In this document: positions 23,356 to 35,923 of the stretch, in pieces
How the letters are laid out: every line of letters begins with the position of its first letter
Position numbering within the stretch: the stretch's first letter is position 1
From: Zhengitettix transpicula
Taxonomy: Eukaryota > Arthropoda > Insecta > Orthoptera > Tetrigidae
DNA: 64,000 nt
Direction: 5' to 3'
Assembly: GCA_037074705.1 (NCBI GenBank)
Contig: CM073594.1
Span: forward strand, 65,282,509 to 65,346,508
Notes under the pieces: generated by a model
Database searches by the model: none
Told to the model about the DNA's origin: nothing
What the model saw: only the letters and a program-made list of their open reading frames with translations
Made by a program: the position numbers and the translations under genes

Positions 23356-23367
23356 TTATTCTCATAC

Positions 23368-24792
23368 AAATTCATAGACGTCAACGTCAAAAATTCTTTC
23401 ACGACGATAATCACTGAAGAACAAAAAGCAATTTTTTCATTAATATCTTAAAAAAAAGACTTTTTTATTATTCGTTCCAAAAAAAAATGTCAGTAAGTAT
23501 TTTTGGTATGTTTTGTAATTCAGGACATATTTGTTACCTACTGTCATATTAATAAGAAAATTACTAAGCACATATTTTTCACGGTTTAGAAAGATTTATT
23601 TACTAATTTATAAGTTTTTCGTTTCAAATCAAAATGTCGCTGTACCCAAAGGATCATTTAAAATATTGACATCTCGATCCGATCAATGTATTATCGAACA
23701 AATATATTTTTCATAGATGTGAAAAATTATATTTGAAAATATTGTAGTATTTTGAAATAATTACTATTTTTTTTAAAAAAAATTAAATCGACATTTCCCT
23801 GAAGATTTAAATTTGTTCTTCTAGACTTATATATAAAAATTCGTATCCAACAAAGATTTTTTTATGTTATATATATATATATTATAAAAAGCCCTGATTT
23901 CATGAATATTAATTTTTTGATCAAATATACGAATGTATCCTTTTTTAAATTTCATGCCGATTTGAATAACGTAAATGGAAGTCAAATAGAAATGTTAAAA
24001 AACTATGAGTCCCCTATTTTATGTAATAAAATTAAAATATATCTGGGACTTATTTATTAAAGTGAGGTTGGAAATTGCGTTCAGTTATACGATTTTAAGT
24101 GGTTATTACCCATTAAAATTGTTACGACGAAAAAATTTAGATGAGTATTGCAGGTGTGGACGACACGTAACCATCTCCACGTTTTTAAATTGAACTGCGC
24201 GATTTAATCACGCGGATCGTGGCGTAATTCGACGCAGTAGTCACTTTCTGTTTCACTTCACCAAAGTTGCCGGCGAACTTCGCCAAGAATTAAACAGGAA
24301 TTGTTCTGGCTGGAAGTCTGCAAACACCAGCTCTTTATTCTAGAAAGTTACTGTTCCAGCCCGACGTAAAGGAAAATAACGCAGTTACTTTTTCATATTT
24401 AATTCTCCGAAAATAACCTTTATTAGAATCCGCTGGAAGCGAACAGCGGCGAGAAGTTTTTTTTCTGCAAACTAATCAATTTAGAGCGTCTGTATTCTTG
24501 ACGAACACAAGGTGTGACAATTGCGTGCAAATAACAGTGGAGCGAAGTTGATTGTGTCTCGCAGCAAGACAGGACTAAGTCGCATTTTCACCGTGTCACT
24601 TTTATCTTCGTCAGTCAACAGATAAAAGCAGGTGACGACACGACACGCTGATACGGCCTGCCGATATAACCAAACAACAATCGCGAAAAATAAAACTAAT
24701 GCCTGCATTGAATTAATTCAGAAAAATGCGGAATTATAAATGGAAATTTAATGGACGTTGCGCAATAATACAGATTAAATCTAATGCTGTGT
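23368..24792. other. AT-rich DNA, then a GC-richer segment
   Basis: Bases 23370-24190 are AT-rich with nothing recognised; a short (AT)n lies at about 23870-23882. Bases 24190-24700 are of more balanced composition with scattered CpG but no convincing gene; the minus-strand frame at 24481-24708 has no motif. Confidence 0.4.
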
Positions 24793-25775
24793 ATTGTAAA
24801 AAAAATTATTGTTGGGCTGGGTTATTAGTTAAATCAAAAAATATTGACCATTAAAGAAATTTTATATAAGTTTATTAAAATTAAGCATGAAAAACTATTA
24901 TCTGAGGCACCTGTGGATTACGTAGAAGAGATTATCTGCCCGTTATCAAATACGTACTGCTATTTCTGTGTTCTGCTCGTCTGCTGTAGCTCTCGTTACC
25001 AACGTACTGACGCCTCCGAATCTCGCAGATGGCAGAACGGGTTAACTGCATCGAGATCTAGTCAGGATCACTGCATGGCGTCGACTCAGGGGTTGACCAC
25101 TGGTTAAGGCGTCGGCCTCCGGGATTATTACGACGTACTCGTGCTGCCCATTTGTGTACTGGAAGACGTGGAACGTAATTCTCGCTCTTCACAACTTTTG
25201 TGCTTCGTGACTTTTTCGCATTATGCAACTGCACCATGAGGGGAGCTCATCACCAACAACTGTCCTTCATTAGCGCATCGACCAGACTGACTCATTTTAT
25301 TACGAGCGGTGCAGGTCCGTTAAATTCAAACGTGCGCCATATTGCCAATCTCTGCCTTCCCATATCTTTCTGATAAACATCGTAAATACACTTTACCTCA
25401 TTTAGTTTTCATATTTAAGTTCCCTCCATTATAGCCTCCCTTCCTTTTTCCTTTTTTCATTATGAGAAAACTTGGTCGAAAATGTCATTTTTCACTGATT
25501 CTTCCATTGCTATAAGAGTTATAACACGAAGCTGCAGTTCTGTAGTCAACAATGGCAAACAATTCAGTCATGTTGAGGCCAAAAATCGAGACAGGACACG
25601 AAAATTATTTGGATGGAAATATTTATCCCCTCTACACCCACGCACACGTCCAAAATTCTACAGAAAACAACTCCTGGCATCCGTCCGCCAATGCACGATT
25701 TCGAATTCTCCAAACTACAGCAGACAACACTTCCAAAGTCAAAGCAAATTAAAACCAAACTACACGCGTTACAGT
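24793..25775. repeat. Dispersed repeat Rep-B copy 1, TG...CA ends
   Basis: Nearly the whole segment is found again at 53396-54290 in the same orientation. Shared landmarks are AAGCATGAAAAACT, GAGGCACCTGTGG/CAGGCACCTGTGG, TAAGGCGTCGGCCTCCGGGA, GTCAACAATGGC, ATCGAGACAGGACACGAAAA and ACACGCGTTACA. It begins TTGTAA and ends TTACA, so it could be a solo LTR (TG...CA), but no 4-6 bp target duplication is clear. GACCACTGGTTAAGGCGTCGG resembles a tRNA A-box region, with no B box after it. The overlapping frames at 25482-25844 are not conserved in the second copy. Confidence 0.7.
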
Positions 25776-26779
25776 GTGGATAAAGTACAAGAGACGGACG
25801 AAAATGTAGTTTTATGTAAATTAGGGGAAAATACGCTATTTTAATATTTCCATTACTATATCGCGAGTCTTTGTCTTGTATGAATATTATTAATTTTTTG
25901 GCTGGGTTAATAATGTTGGAACTTTTTGTACTGGAGAAAATGTGTCTATATGAAATGAAATTATAAAGAAATCTGCTTTTTGTTGCTTACATAAGCAAAA
26001 ACCGCCCTTACGCTTTAAAGCAACGGGCTACTTCATTAATTGATCCTCTGTACTTGCCAATTTCTTTGAAAGTGTGGCGTTCTGCAGCATATGAGTTTGA
26101 CAACTGCGCGTCACTGATGACGTGATCACGTCCAAAAATCACGATTTCAAGTCTACACAGAACCCATGGTTGTCTTGCAATCATTCAGATTAGCTTCACC
26201 TTTACACGACAAACTCGCGGGTGTAATCTGTTAGAGAATTTTTCTACTCTATGTGAAATGTTGCTCTCTTGTGTAAGTCAAAGGTACGTTTCGATGGCTC
26301 AGTTCGAATTTATTTAAATTTAATTGCTAATAATAAAAATGTATAAAATAATGTGACAGATGAAATTGAGGTTAATTCGGAAAAGTCATAACAAATTTAT
26401 ATTTAAAAATGAGGGTAATATGATGACGTGGTACACAGAGATGAACATTTTATTATATATAATAAACTATATAAAAAATCTATATGACAATTCATTATAA
26501 AAATTTTGATCCAATATAACTCCTAAATATTTAAAATTGGTAATTATATGAAACGTGTTATTGCTTATAACTAGTTTATAGCTGTCGTCTAATCTATCAC
26601 AGCTGACTTAGTGGAAATATACATATATTTAGTTTTAAACAGATTTAAAGTCAACACGGATACATAATTTACTTAAGGCAAGCATAATTTTATTGACTAC
26701 ATTCATTTGGTCTTTTAAATAATTGAATATAAGCGCAACTAAGTATACATCACAGTTTTCAAAACAACAATACATATCA
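25776..26779. other. AT-rich non-coding DNA
   Basis: No gene or repeat recognised. A mixed segment at 26080-26140 contains TGATGACGTGATCACGTCC. Confidence 0.45.
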
Positions 26780-28119
26780 TCTATATATATACATAAAAGT
26801 CTGAGTGTCTGTGTGCCCCCTATGCGCTCCTAAACCATTCACCCGATTTCGGTGAGTTGTTGTGCGCACCCACGGGAAGGTTTCTGTTTGGATTGCGAAG
26901 CATTAAAAAACTCCCAAGGAGTGAACGGGAGTAAAATTTAAAAACATGCTCAAACGGCCGATTAATTACTTTTCGTGGTATATGTGATTAATAGTTAGTG
27001 TATAATTTTACTCACTTAAAGCGCCAATAAGTGAGGGGATAGACTGGCGTTAGATAAAAATAACGCCAAACAACCAAGATTGGAGTCGTATCAGGGGTTA
27101 TGGTTGTCACTGAGTTTAATTATGACATTCACTGTGTCAGTCAGTTAAGTAGGTGTGAGGGTGTGGGAGGATATGGGTAAGATGCAATTACATAAAGTAA
27201 AGATTAAACAACGGAGACCTGAATTGAACGTGGAGTTATATAAGTCACTGAGTTTAATTCTGACATCCAAGGGGATGATTAAATTTTCGTTAAAGTCCTA
27301 AATTCGTAGACCAATTTCTACCAAATTTTAAAAACATGTTACTTACGATCCCGGAACAAATAAAACACCCCTAACGCCTCTAGGGGTGGGGGTGAAATTT
27401 AAAAACAATCCTATATGACCATTACTAGCGTCGAATAATATGTTTCCTGAGTCGCTTAATTTGATAGTTTGATCTAGAAATTTTGTGTGTCTAATTTCAA
27501 CTCCAAAATGTAAGAGAGGGAAGCACTACTATGGTGTGCGGGTCCTGGTCGAAAAGGTTTACATAAAAAATCGATATTAGTGTCGATTCCGGGGCTATAT
27601 GAGTCGCTGAGTTTAATTCTCGCATCGCATCATGGTGGTTGATGATATTTATGTTCCTCGTCGTGGAGGTGGACGCGGTTGAGAAAAGGTTACCTGGTGT
27701 AGTTTTGATCCTCTTAAGTAATTAGGTAAAGTTTCGATTTTCTTAGGGTACGAGCTATATTTAGTTAACTGTTGTATTTATTTACTCCTTTTAGGTATCG
27801 GAAATAGTTTAGACTATTTAGACTAAGTAAACGACTACTTTTTACTGTTTTAATTGATTGTGACTTTTGAGTCAGTCTCATTTTATGTAGTAGGAGGGTT
27901 CTCGAACACTGTCAGTCATCGTCGTGGTTGATTTGAAGTTATATGACCCGGGGGTTGGAGGGTTGGGTCGGGAAGGGGACCTTAAATGGGTAAATTTTGT
28001 AACACTGGCGCTATTGGTGCTGGTTAAATGAAATTGTTAGCAAGAGGTTAGTGTCGAATCAATTCCTACTCCAGGTTTATTTAAATTAATGACTCGGGAA
28101 ACTCCGGCCACTCCGCTAG
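26780..28119 (+). mobile_element. Non-autonomous Helitron, type 1
   Basis: Starts TCTATATATATACATAAAAG after A-T rich sequence (T at 26780). It ends ACTCGGGAAACTCCGGCCAC then CTAG at 28116-28119, followed by T. The beginning, with TGTCTGTGTGxCCCCTATGCGCTCCTAAACCATTCA, is shared with 58619 and, inverted, 41261. Between these ends are modules rich in GGGGTG and AATTTAAAAAC-type boxes and the pair GTGTCGATTCCGGGG / GAGTCGCTGAGTTTAATTC. It is 1.34 kb and has no Rep/Hel coding sequence, so it depends on an autonomous partner. Confidence 0.8.
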
Positions 28120-29146
28120 TTTATATATAAATTAAAAAGTGTAGGGCCCGTGGAACCCCAATATCGCTGCCTAAAGCGTCTAACACCATTCCTTTTATTA
28201 TGACCTTCTGCTTTCTATTTGTCAGGTAACTGGAAAGCTACGCAACGGTACACCTCTTACTTCATATGCAGACATTGCAACTGTCAGAAATATTTAATAT
28301 TTTCAGTAAAGAAATATACTATTCAATAAAGTAAACATATCTGTAACCTTAGAAATGCTTCGCATGTTCTCAACATTTCTTTCTTAAAAGTAATATAAAT
28401 ATTTTCATGTGATATCGGGAAAACCTGAAATAAGTGGTAGCTTTTATTTGTAGAGGGTTTCTCCTTTGTTCGTTGCCATTCTTTATCAGGAGTTACGACA
28501 TGTATTCCTGTTGCGCCCCAGCGTTATGTTACGTCTCTCCATATAATCCATGATGGGGGGGGGGGGAAGGGGGTCAATGTGGGCATATGCCGTATCCCCG
28601 CCTGCACGGAGGCATTTACTCTACATTTGAAACCCTTGACAATTCATGTCTCTCTCGTGAGAAGAATGGCGATGCTAATTTCCGCGATTAGTATTCAAAG
28701 CGAGAGCTCCGGGTGGTCTTTATTTAGTCGCTGGTTTAAGCTAATGCATACTGATCGTGTACGCTACGTTCCCTCATAAAGAGGACATTTGTAACTGCGA
28801 ATGTTTACGGAACCGGGTTTAAAGCTACAAATGTTATTATTAAAGGCGTATAATTTTCTTGTCTCTCTCTCTATTTTCGTCCGTATAACGTAAAGCACTC
28901 TGCTAGCTACAGCACTTCCAGAATGACTGTCACTCTTTCTATACTCCTGCAATATGGCTTCTATTAATAACTGTCACAAATTCCGTATTCATTCGTCTGA
29001 TAAAAACTGATAGGTTGTGAAGATAAAATGTAGGATATGTATAAATTCACCAACGTACCAAACGAATATTATAAAATTAATTAAAGTAATAAATTATTAC
29101 ACGGACCTGTAAAAATAAATTGATATACATGTAACAAATAATTGAA
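28120..29146. other. Unassigned DNA with poly(G) tract
   Basis: A run of 12 G lies at 28555-28566, followed by a more balanced stretch to about 28960. Frames there (28579-28779 +, 28764-28952 -) have no recognised motif. Confidence 0.4.
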
Positions 29147-29775
29147 AATATACATGCACTATAAAAGTCCATTGTAAATATTTTAAAACTTATAATTTAT
29201 GTAAGTTTACAATGGTATGTGAGTCAAATGCAATCTAAATATTTGAGAAAGATCTAGACTTTAATACGAATAAAACTAAAATTTCTATAAATAAAAAATA
29301 TAAAGAAATCGCAAGTCTGGAAATATTAAACCTATACGTCCATATTAATTTCTATTTATTACATTCACCAGTGATAACACTAATAATAAGGAATATGGAG
29401 TTTGCTTTATCTTAGATTTGTTTTAGTTTTCTTTTTTAATGGCGAGCGTGGTATATAAAATTGATGTATTATAGAAAACTGAAATATTTTAGTAAATATA
29501 CGTGCCCGCATTGACTGGAGATTGAACCTGATATTTAAAGTGAACGATGATGTTTAAAGTGTAAAAAAGAACTGAAAATATATATGCAATATAAAAGTTT
29601 ACTGAAAATATTTTAAAACTTATAATTTATGTTATTTTATAGAGGTATGTAACATAAATAGTTGCTAAAGATCTAGAATTTAATAGAATAAAAATAAAAT
29701 TAATATAAATAAAAAATATAAAGAAATCGCAAGTTTGGAAATATTAATCATATACGTCCATATAAATTTATAATA
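29147..29775 (+). repeat. Tandem duplication, ~427-bp period
   Basis: Bases 29147-29355 and 29576-29775 align in direct orientation (shared ATTTTAAAACTTATAATTTATG, AAAGATCTAGA, AAATATAAAGAAATCGCAAG, TATACGTCCATAT). The 220 bp between them have no partner here. AT-rich and non-coding. Confidence 0.65.
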
Positions 29776-31595
29776 AGCTAAAAATTATTATATTTTAATC
29801 AAACTTAAATTTTTTCATTTTAATAAGCTAAAAACCTAAAATTTACCTTTATTCTGCAACAAAATCTGGTCACTTAATGCTCCCAAATAGTCGAAACATT
29901 TTTTTTTTTTTTAGAGAACTCTAAATGTGATGATATCGTAAGCAATGGTCTCGAAATTTATACACAAAGCGAAACTGATTTCCCATTTGTATGATGATGT
30001 AACGCATGTTTAATAAGAGAGAAAATTGTTTGTTTCCCCGACATATAAATATTTCTGTTGCTCTGCATTTTCGATTCCATTTGAATTCGGTCAGCGATCG
30101 GTTGTTTAAACAAATGTTGTAGTCCTTCATTTACTGCGATCAAAAAATATCGATTTAACGTAACGTATTCATACAATAAAGTCTCAAATATTTTCTGTTA
30201 TATTTACTTCTACAGAAAATGAATATTAAGTTATTTTACACCGATCCTGGATCATTGTTTTTAATATCAAATCGTAATACGTATTTTCTAAACAATTACT
30301 TTGTGTTTCATGTTTTTTTTTATATTTAAGAATATTAACAGATTTAAAAATTATTTAATATTATATTTAATGTTAGTTCTACTTCTTTCATTATAACAAG
30401 TTTCGAAACTTACTCAAAATCGATCAATTTTAAATATTATGTCTAGATGATTTACCTCAACGTAACTTCGACTGTTAAAACTAAAGTAAATAATTATTGA
30501 AATGGTGTGTTCATGCTCTGATAATTTACTTTAGCCAGTCTTTGGTATCTGTGCTGAAATTACATTTTTTTTCTGTATTTTCTTAGAAAAATCTAAGAAT
30601 AATAACAGGATTTCCGAGTCAGGATAAATTAATTAGGTCACGCTTTTAAAACTGTCGATAAAGGGACGCGTGAAGATAACTCGGAAATAGAAAAGGGTTC
30701 TTCTACTTTGGAGGCAAGATTACGTGTGAAAACGTGAGGGTGCCAGAGGGAAAGTGAGTGTAAGTTAGTACTAAGTCTTAAATAGTGGCTCGTGTCTTAA
30801 ATTAGACACGGGGGATAAATTCTTAGACACAAAGTCCCGCAATATCCTCAGAATGGAGGTGAGGATGTGAGATCTGAGGGGTGTAGGAGAGGGGGGGGGG
30901 TGAGAGCAGGCTTTACCAATTACTTAGGGCCAATGGGGGCGTTGCATTACCTGCCTCTAAATGTAGATTCATGCTGTGCGTTTTCTCTCGCCGCCCCGCT
31001 CTTCTTCTTCCCATGGTGTTCATTACGTAATATTAAATGAGGTCTGCAGAGGAATTTCGCCACCCACACTATGAAAGGCTCACCCTGGAGACAGAGAGAG
31101 GAAGGGCGTGGGTGGTAATTCATTAGGCCCCTGTGAAGGGCTCGTTTTGTGCAGCTCCGTGTTTGTTGGTCACACAAATTAAAGCGTTACAGAGGAATGG
31201 TAAAGAAGTTCTTTAACTTTACAGTGTTTTGTGCCGTTGTTCAACGATACGGACCCAACGCTTCGGGACTGAAATCTTTGGAACAAGAGATGTCAGGGCT
31301 CCATGAAACATAAAATGACTTAAGTAAATCAGTGTTAATTGTATTTGTAGCTCTTAAGACCTTTAAAGTGCATAAACTGAAAGAAAAATATGTATTCAGA
31401 TGAAAATAATAATATACAAGTATACCTTAGAAGTTAAAGAAATTTATTGAATTGGAAAGTGTGAGAAAAAGATGAAAGATTTGTCACTAATTAACTATCT
31501 CTGTGTGATACAATCATTCCAGTACTACTATATTACCAAATCCAATTTTTTCCCTCACAGGGAATACGTAAAATTATTATATTATATTCCTTGTA
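29776..31595. other. AT-rich DNA and a GC-richer block
   Basis: AT-rich to 30640. Bases 30650-31200 are GC-richer, with a run of 10 G (30891-30900) and a pyrimidine-rich patch near 30995. The minus-strand frame at 30947-31177 has no motif. This may be a regulatory segment, but that cannot be shown here. Confidence 0.35.
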
Positions 31596-32544
31596 CTAGG
31601 TGGGTGTTCGGCGTTTCCCGGGTTGTCATACTCCTACAACCCAGGATTTCACTTGAATTTCGGTTTCTATAGCGTTATTTTTATGTCACAGCCCTGCACC
31701 CCCTACCCTAAAGGTGCTTCCCTCCAATTCAGAAAGTGGTTGAAATTATACACAGAAATATATTGAGAAATGCAGTCAATGTCATTGACCCCAAAAAAAT
31801 ATTTAATCGACGCAAATATCGGCCGTTAAATATTTTTAACATTTCCACCCCGTCTACTTTCGACCCTGGAGGTTAAACAGCGCGTTATGTACCATATTTA
31901 TATCAGTGACATCCATACCCCGAATTTTACACCAATCTAATTTAATTATTGCGTTTTTTAATGTAATGCCTATTCCACCCCTACCCTTAAGGGTGATCCC
32001 CTTCGAAGCCGAAAGCAATTGATATTATACTCTCACTGATTGTAGAGAACTATTATTAATCTCATTGGCACCGAAAAATATTTATCCGATAAAATATAGT
32101 CTGTTTAATATGTTTCAAAATTTCCAGTTCTGTCCACCCCCCGGCCATTGGAGTTAAATGGCAAATTAAAGGTCATAATTAAACGAAGAAACATCCATAA
32201 CCACGGATTAGACTCAAATCTCGGTTGGATTCGCGTTATTTATTTTGTAACGTCTCTCCACCCCCACCCCTAAGGGTGCTCATTTCCCATGCTATAAGGG
32301 GTGGAAATGATACACAGATAAAATCGGTAGCAATAGTATCAATCTCTATGGCCCCTTAAAATATTTATCCGACTGAAATATCGGCCGCTCCTGGCGGTGG
32401 AACACGTGTCTCGCCCCGACAGTGTTTTTTTTTTCCTGGTCGCAGAGAAAACGTGAACGAAATTTGGTGAATTGTTCTCCACATGTGTAGATTTTTATGC
32501 GGAACATAGATACAAACAAACATTCTGTTTTATTTATTTGTAGA
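31596..32544 (-). mobile_element. Non-autonomous Helitron, type 2
   Basis: On the minus strand it opens TCTACAAATAAATAAAAC after an A and closes ACCCGGGAAACGCC, then GAACACCCACCTAG followed by T. The ends are therefore TC...CTAG in an A/T target, with the GC-rich pre-terminal hairpin. Inside are three modules of about 270 bp, each with a TTGAAAT(T)ATAC box, a C-rich run around CACCCCTAAGGGTG and AAATATTT. 949 bp, no coding sequence. It is better preserved at its 3' end than the copies at 12322 and 45782. Confidence 0.8.
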
Positions 32545-34624
32545 TTATTTGTTCTAAATTAATTATATTAGATTATACCGGTAATAAATTCTTATATCAG
32601 TGTACGAAAATTTTATACAAAATTACATTAACCTATTTTAAATTAAATTTCATTACTGGATTTCAGGTCTATAATACTTGTTCATACTAGCTATAAGTTA
32701 AATATTTTGATTCAGTAAGATTAAAAACTGATTGTCAGGTACTAAAATCGTTACAATGCTTGCGAAAATATTTACCGTTAATTCCATATTTGATTCAAGT
32801 AATTTAAATATAGAGTTGTTTAGTTTAATAATTTCGTCCAAAATGTTCAGTTAAAGGCTGTAGTAATTAAACAATCAATCCGACGCAGTGCCCTCACTTT
32901 TGAACTTTTCAACAAACGCAACCTTTTCATTTTCCAAGTTAAATCCTCTCACACCAATAACAGTTTTTTTTACCATTTATTTCTTTCCAAATGAAGCGGG
33001 AATAAATTATGTAACTTTTCTTCTGTTAAGCACGGCAACAACTTGAATTTTTTATTTGATAAAAATATATCTCGCTCACCGCCTGATCATATTTTTTTTT
33101 CATAAAGCTTCGTTTATTTTATTTTTTAAAAAAGGGGGCGGCGATCAATGGCCGGGCTAATTAACTGCTTTTCAATCTGGGAGTTTTGTTGAGCAGCACA
33201 AAGAGAAAGCCGAGTTTTTCGGAGACACCTTCGGCTGTGTTTAGAGGTTGCTTACCTCAGTGTGACGTGGTTCTTTTCACAGCCTCTCTTCCTCTTCCTC
33301 CTGCCTCGTTTTAATCACAAGACTTCGTAATTACCCTTTCGGGTATTTCTCCCTCGTCTCTCTTCTTTATCTGCGGAATACAAACGAGCGCAATCTATTT
33401 TTATGGAATAGTATTGACGTATGTTGTGAACATTTTATCTAGTTATGTTTGCTAACTGTTATTTGCAGAATTATGTTGCTTAAAATATTATTTTACGTTA
33501 TGCAGATTATAAACGTTGGAGAGAAGTAAATCATCATTAACTGTTGTACATTACTTTTACTATTTTTGGAATTTAGAGAGAAAAAATTACGAATTAATTG
33601 CTTCTCACTTTCAATACATTTAAATAATATAAAGGAAATAAAAAATAATCAATATTGGTCACTTAATGATTTTCGGAATCAATATTTCCCTATTTAAATG
33701 GCTCGTCGTATTATTACGTATGAAACGAATCGTTTTTGATTCGGTCTCTGTAACTACGTCCATTACAGACGTAATACCAAAATAAGTTTCAATTTATAAA
33801 ATTCCAATTACGCCAGACTTTTTGTCGTGAAATTAATTTTTTTTTGTTTTACTTTCCCTGCGCCCGTTAATTCAAATGTGGGAATTCAAATTACTTCATA
33901 TCATATATGCATGAAGTTAAACTCGCCCCCAACCCTCTGTACTGTGTGTTTGGTGAACGAATTTTACTCAGGAAGGGAACTTTCTAGCCCGGAAAGTGAC
34001 GAAGGAAGCTTTTAGGCGATTCCGACCGGACTGACGTTCTTCTCACTTCCGAATCGATGGACTAGCGAAATATATCCCCTCTCAGTCGGAATGTTATCCG
34101 CATCTCTGAATTCCGAGGCGTCACCGTCGCGCTATTCTGGCGAGGCTATGCATAAATCGATGCGTATAGAGTCGGAAATTTCCAGGGGTTGACCAGAGAA
34201 TCAAATTGCCAAATACCTTAGAGGAAAAAGTTCCTCCTAAGCAGAACATCAATATTTCAGGGCAGTATTAATTAAAAGTCGCAAACAGAACATCGGATCT
34301 TTCATGGCGAGGAAGTGGAGAATGTAAATGTTACTGAATAAGTATTTGGAAAGATGGAATATTTTGATTCTATTGTAGGACATATATATTAAGTATCTAC
34401 ACTAGATGTTGTACTAAAACCTATTCATTTCCTAGTTACCTTATAATTATCAACAATCTTTTTATTTTTTTCTATTCATTGATTTTATTACCTTTGGTTC
34501 ATATTACATATACATATTATTCCTAACCTATTAGTCATTCATAGTCTAACTACATTACATCTTGAATGCCGGTTTCCTTACTGATCTTAAGAAGGTTATT
34601 TATATCCACTTCTAAAGTAAAAAA
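32545..34624. other. AT-rich DNA with two GC-richer blocks
   Basis: Bases 33120-33380 include GGCCGGGCTAATTAACTG and TCCTCTTCCTCCTG; a TAATTA core is a homeodomain-type site but common by chance. Bases 33930-34210 are GC-richer with several CpG (CCGAGGCGTCACCGTCGCGC). No genes or repeats recognised. Confidence 0.35.
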
Positions 34625-35921
34625 CCACTGTGAACAAAAAGTAAGGTGAGTTTATTTATAAAAAATAAATTCTTTATTTATTCTTCCAAATCAATTTCAT
34701 CCCCTTCAAAGTAATCCCCGTCCGATAAAACGCACTTTTTTCAACGTTTTTTCTAGTCCTCGAAACAGTCGGAATAGTCTTTTTCCGGTAATAGCCTTTA
34801 AGACCTTCTTCGATTCGGTTTTTATTTCCTCAATCGTGTCAAAACGGCGTCCCCGCATTGGCCTTTTGAGTTTGCTGAATAGCCAGAAGTCGCACGGAAC
34901 CAAATCAGGCGAATACGGTGGTTGCGGAACGATATGAGTCGAGTTTTTGGCAAAAAAGTCACGAAGAACCAATGCAGTATGACATGGTGCATTATCGTGA
35001 TGAAGGAACCAAGAGTTGTTCGCCCATAATTCAGACGAATAGCTTCACGCAAACAACGCATAACGCTCAAATAATATTCTTAGTTGACAGTTTGGCCCGG
35101 CGGAAGGAATTCATAGTGCACCACACCACGATAATCAAAGAAAACTGTCATCATGACCTTGATTTTCGATCGACTTTGCTGTGGTCTTTTCGGTCTTGCT
35201 TCACCTTTTGCACGAAATTCGCTGGATTTGTCGGTGGTTTCAGGGTCGTATGCGTGAATCCAAGTCTCGTCTCCAGTAATGATGCATTTCAAGTGGCCCT
35301 GATAGTCAGACAGCAAAGTTTCACACACATCAACGCGACGCTTTTTTTTACAAAAAATGTATCGATTTTGGCCCCAATCGAGACTTGACGCGTTTGAGAC
35401 ACAAAACATTCTTCAAAATGGTTTGGGCTGAGCCAAATGATATTCCAACACTATCAGCGAGATCTCTAATTGTCCATCGACGATTTTCAAGCACCAAATC
35501 TTTGATGTTTTGGACGTGCTCTCGTCGGTAGACGTTGATGGTCGTCTAGAGTGCGGTTCGTCTTCAACGCGTTCTCTGCTCTCTTTGAACTCGTTGTACC
35601 ACTTATAAACGTTTTTTTTGTGCCATAGTTTGATCACCAAAGGCATTCCGCAACATTTTCAACGTGTCCGCACAAGAATATTCGTTCCGCAAACAAAAAC
35701 AAGTTCTTTCCTCAACAAAATCACCCATTGCAAGAATCGAAAAATTCGCTTTTGGTTGTTAACAAACACACGAGTAAGTCGGAGATAATTAAACCTTTTA
35801 ACAAACAGACGCTTAGCAAATATTATAGACAGTCGTACCAACGTAGGAAAAAAAATTACCTGCCTTCCTAATACCCGGGAATCTCAAATGAAAATTTCAT
35901 CTTACCATTTGATCACTGTGG
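34625..35921 (-). mobile_element. mariner element, near full-length
   Basis: Terminal repeats CCACTGTGAACAAAAAGTAA (from 34625) and, at the other end, a degraded partner finishing CACTGTGG at 35921. TA follows at 35922-35923; the left flank is AA, so one copy of the TA target has mutated. Its length of 1297 bp is normal for mariner. It is the most complete of the three copies here and serves as the reference for the lesions in the other two. Confidence 0.95.
34678..35728 (-). pseudogene. mariner DD34D transposase, frameshifted
   Basis: Runs from MGDFVEERTC (ATG at 35728) to a stop at 34678, the usual ~350-codon span. Three lesions are visible. An extra A in the run at about 35610-35620 shifts the frame after AQKK. 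Ten bases are missing relative to the 42.9-kb copy in the segment coding for RLKRPELW. An extra T at about 34796 shifts the end (AITGKRL for AIPEKDY). The catalytic triad can be read: Asp in GDETW, Asp in HHDNAPCH and Asp in PDLVPCD, with exactly 34 residues between the last two. That defines a DD34D mariner. The triad lies in two different frames, so no active enzyme is made. Confidence 0.92.
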
Positions 35922-35923
35922 TA

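Noticed and set aside
25081..25125. tRNA gene suggested by GACCACTGGTTAAGGCGTCGG
   Set aside because: Looks like a tRNA A-box region, but there is no B box, T-arm or acceptor pairing in either copy of Rep-B.
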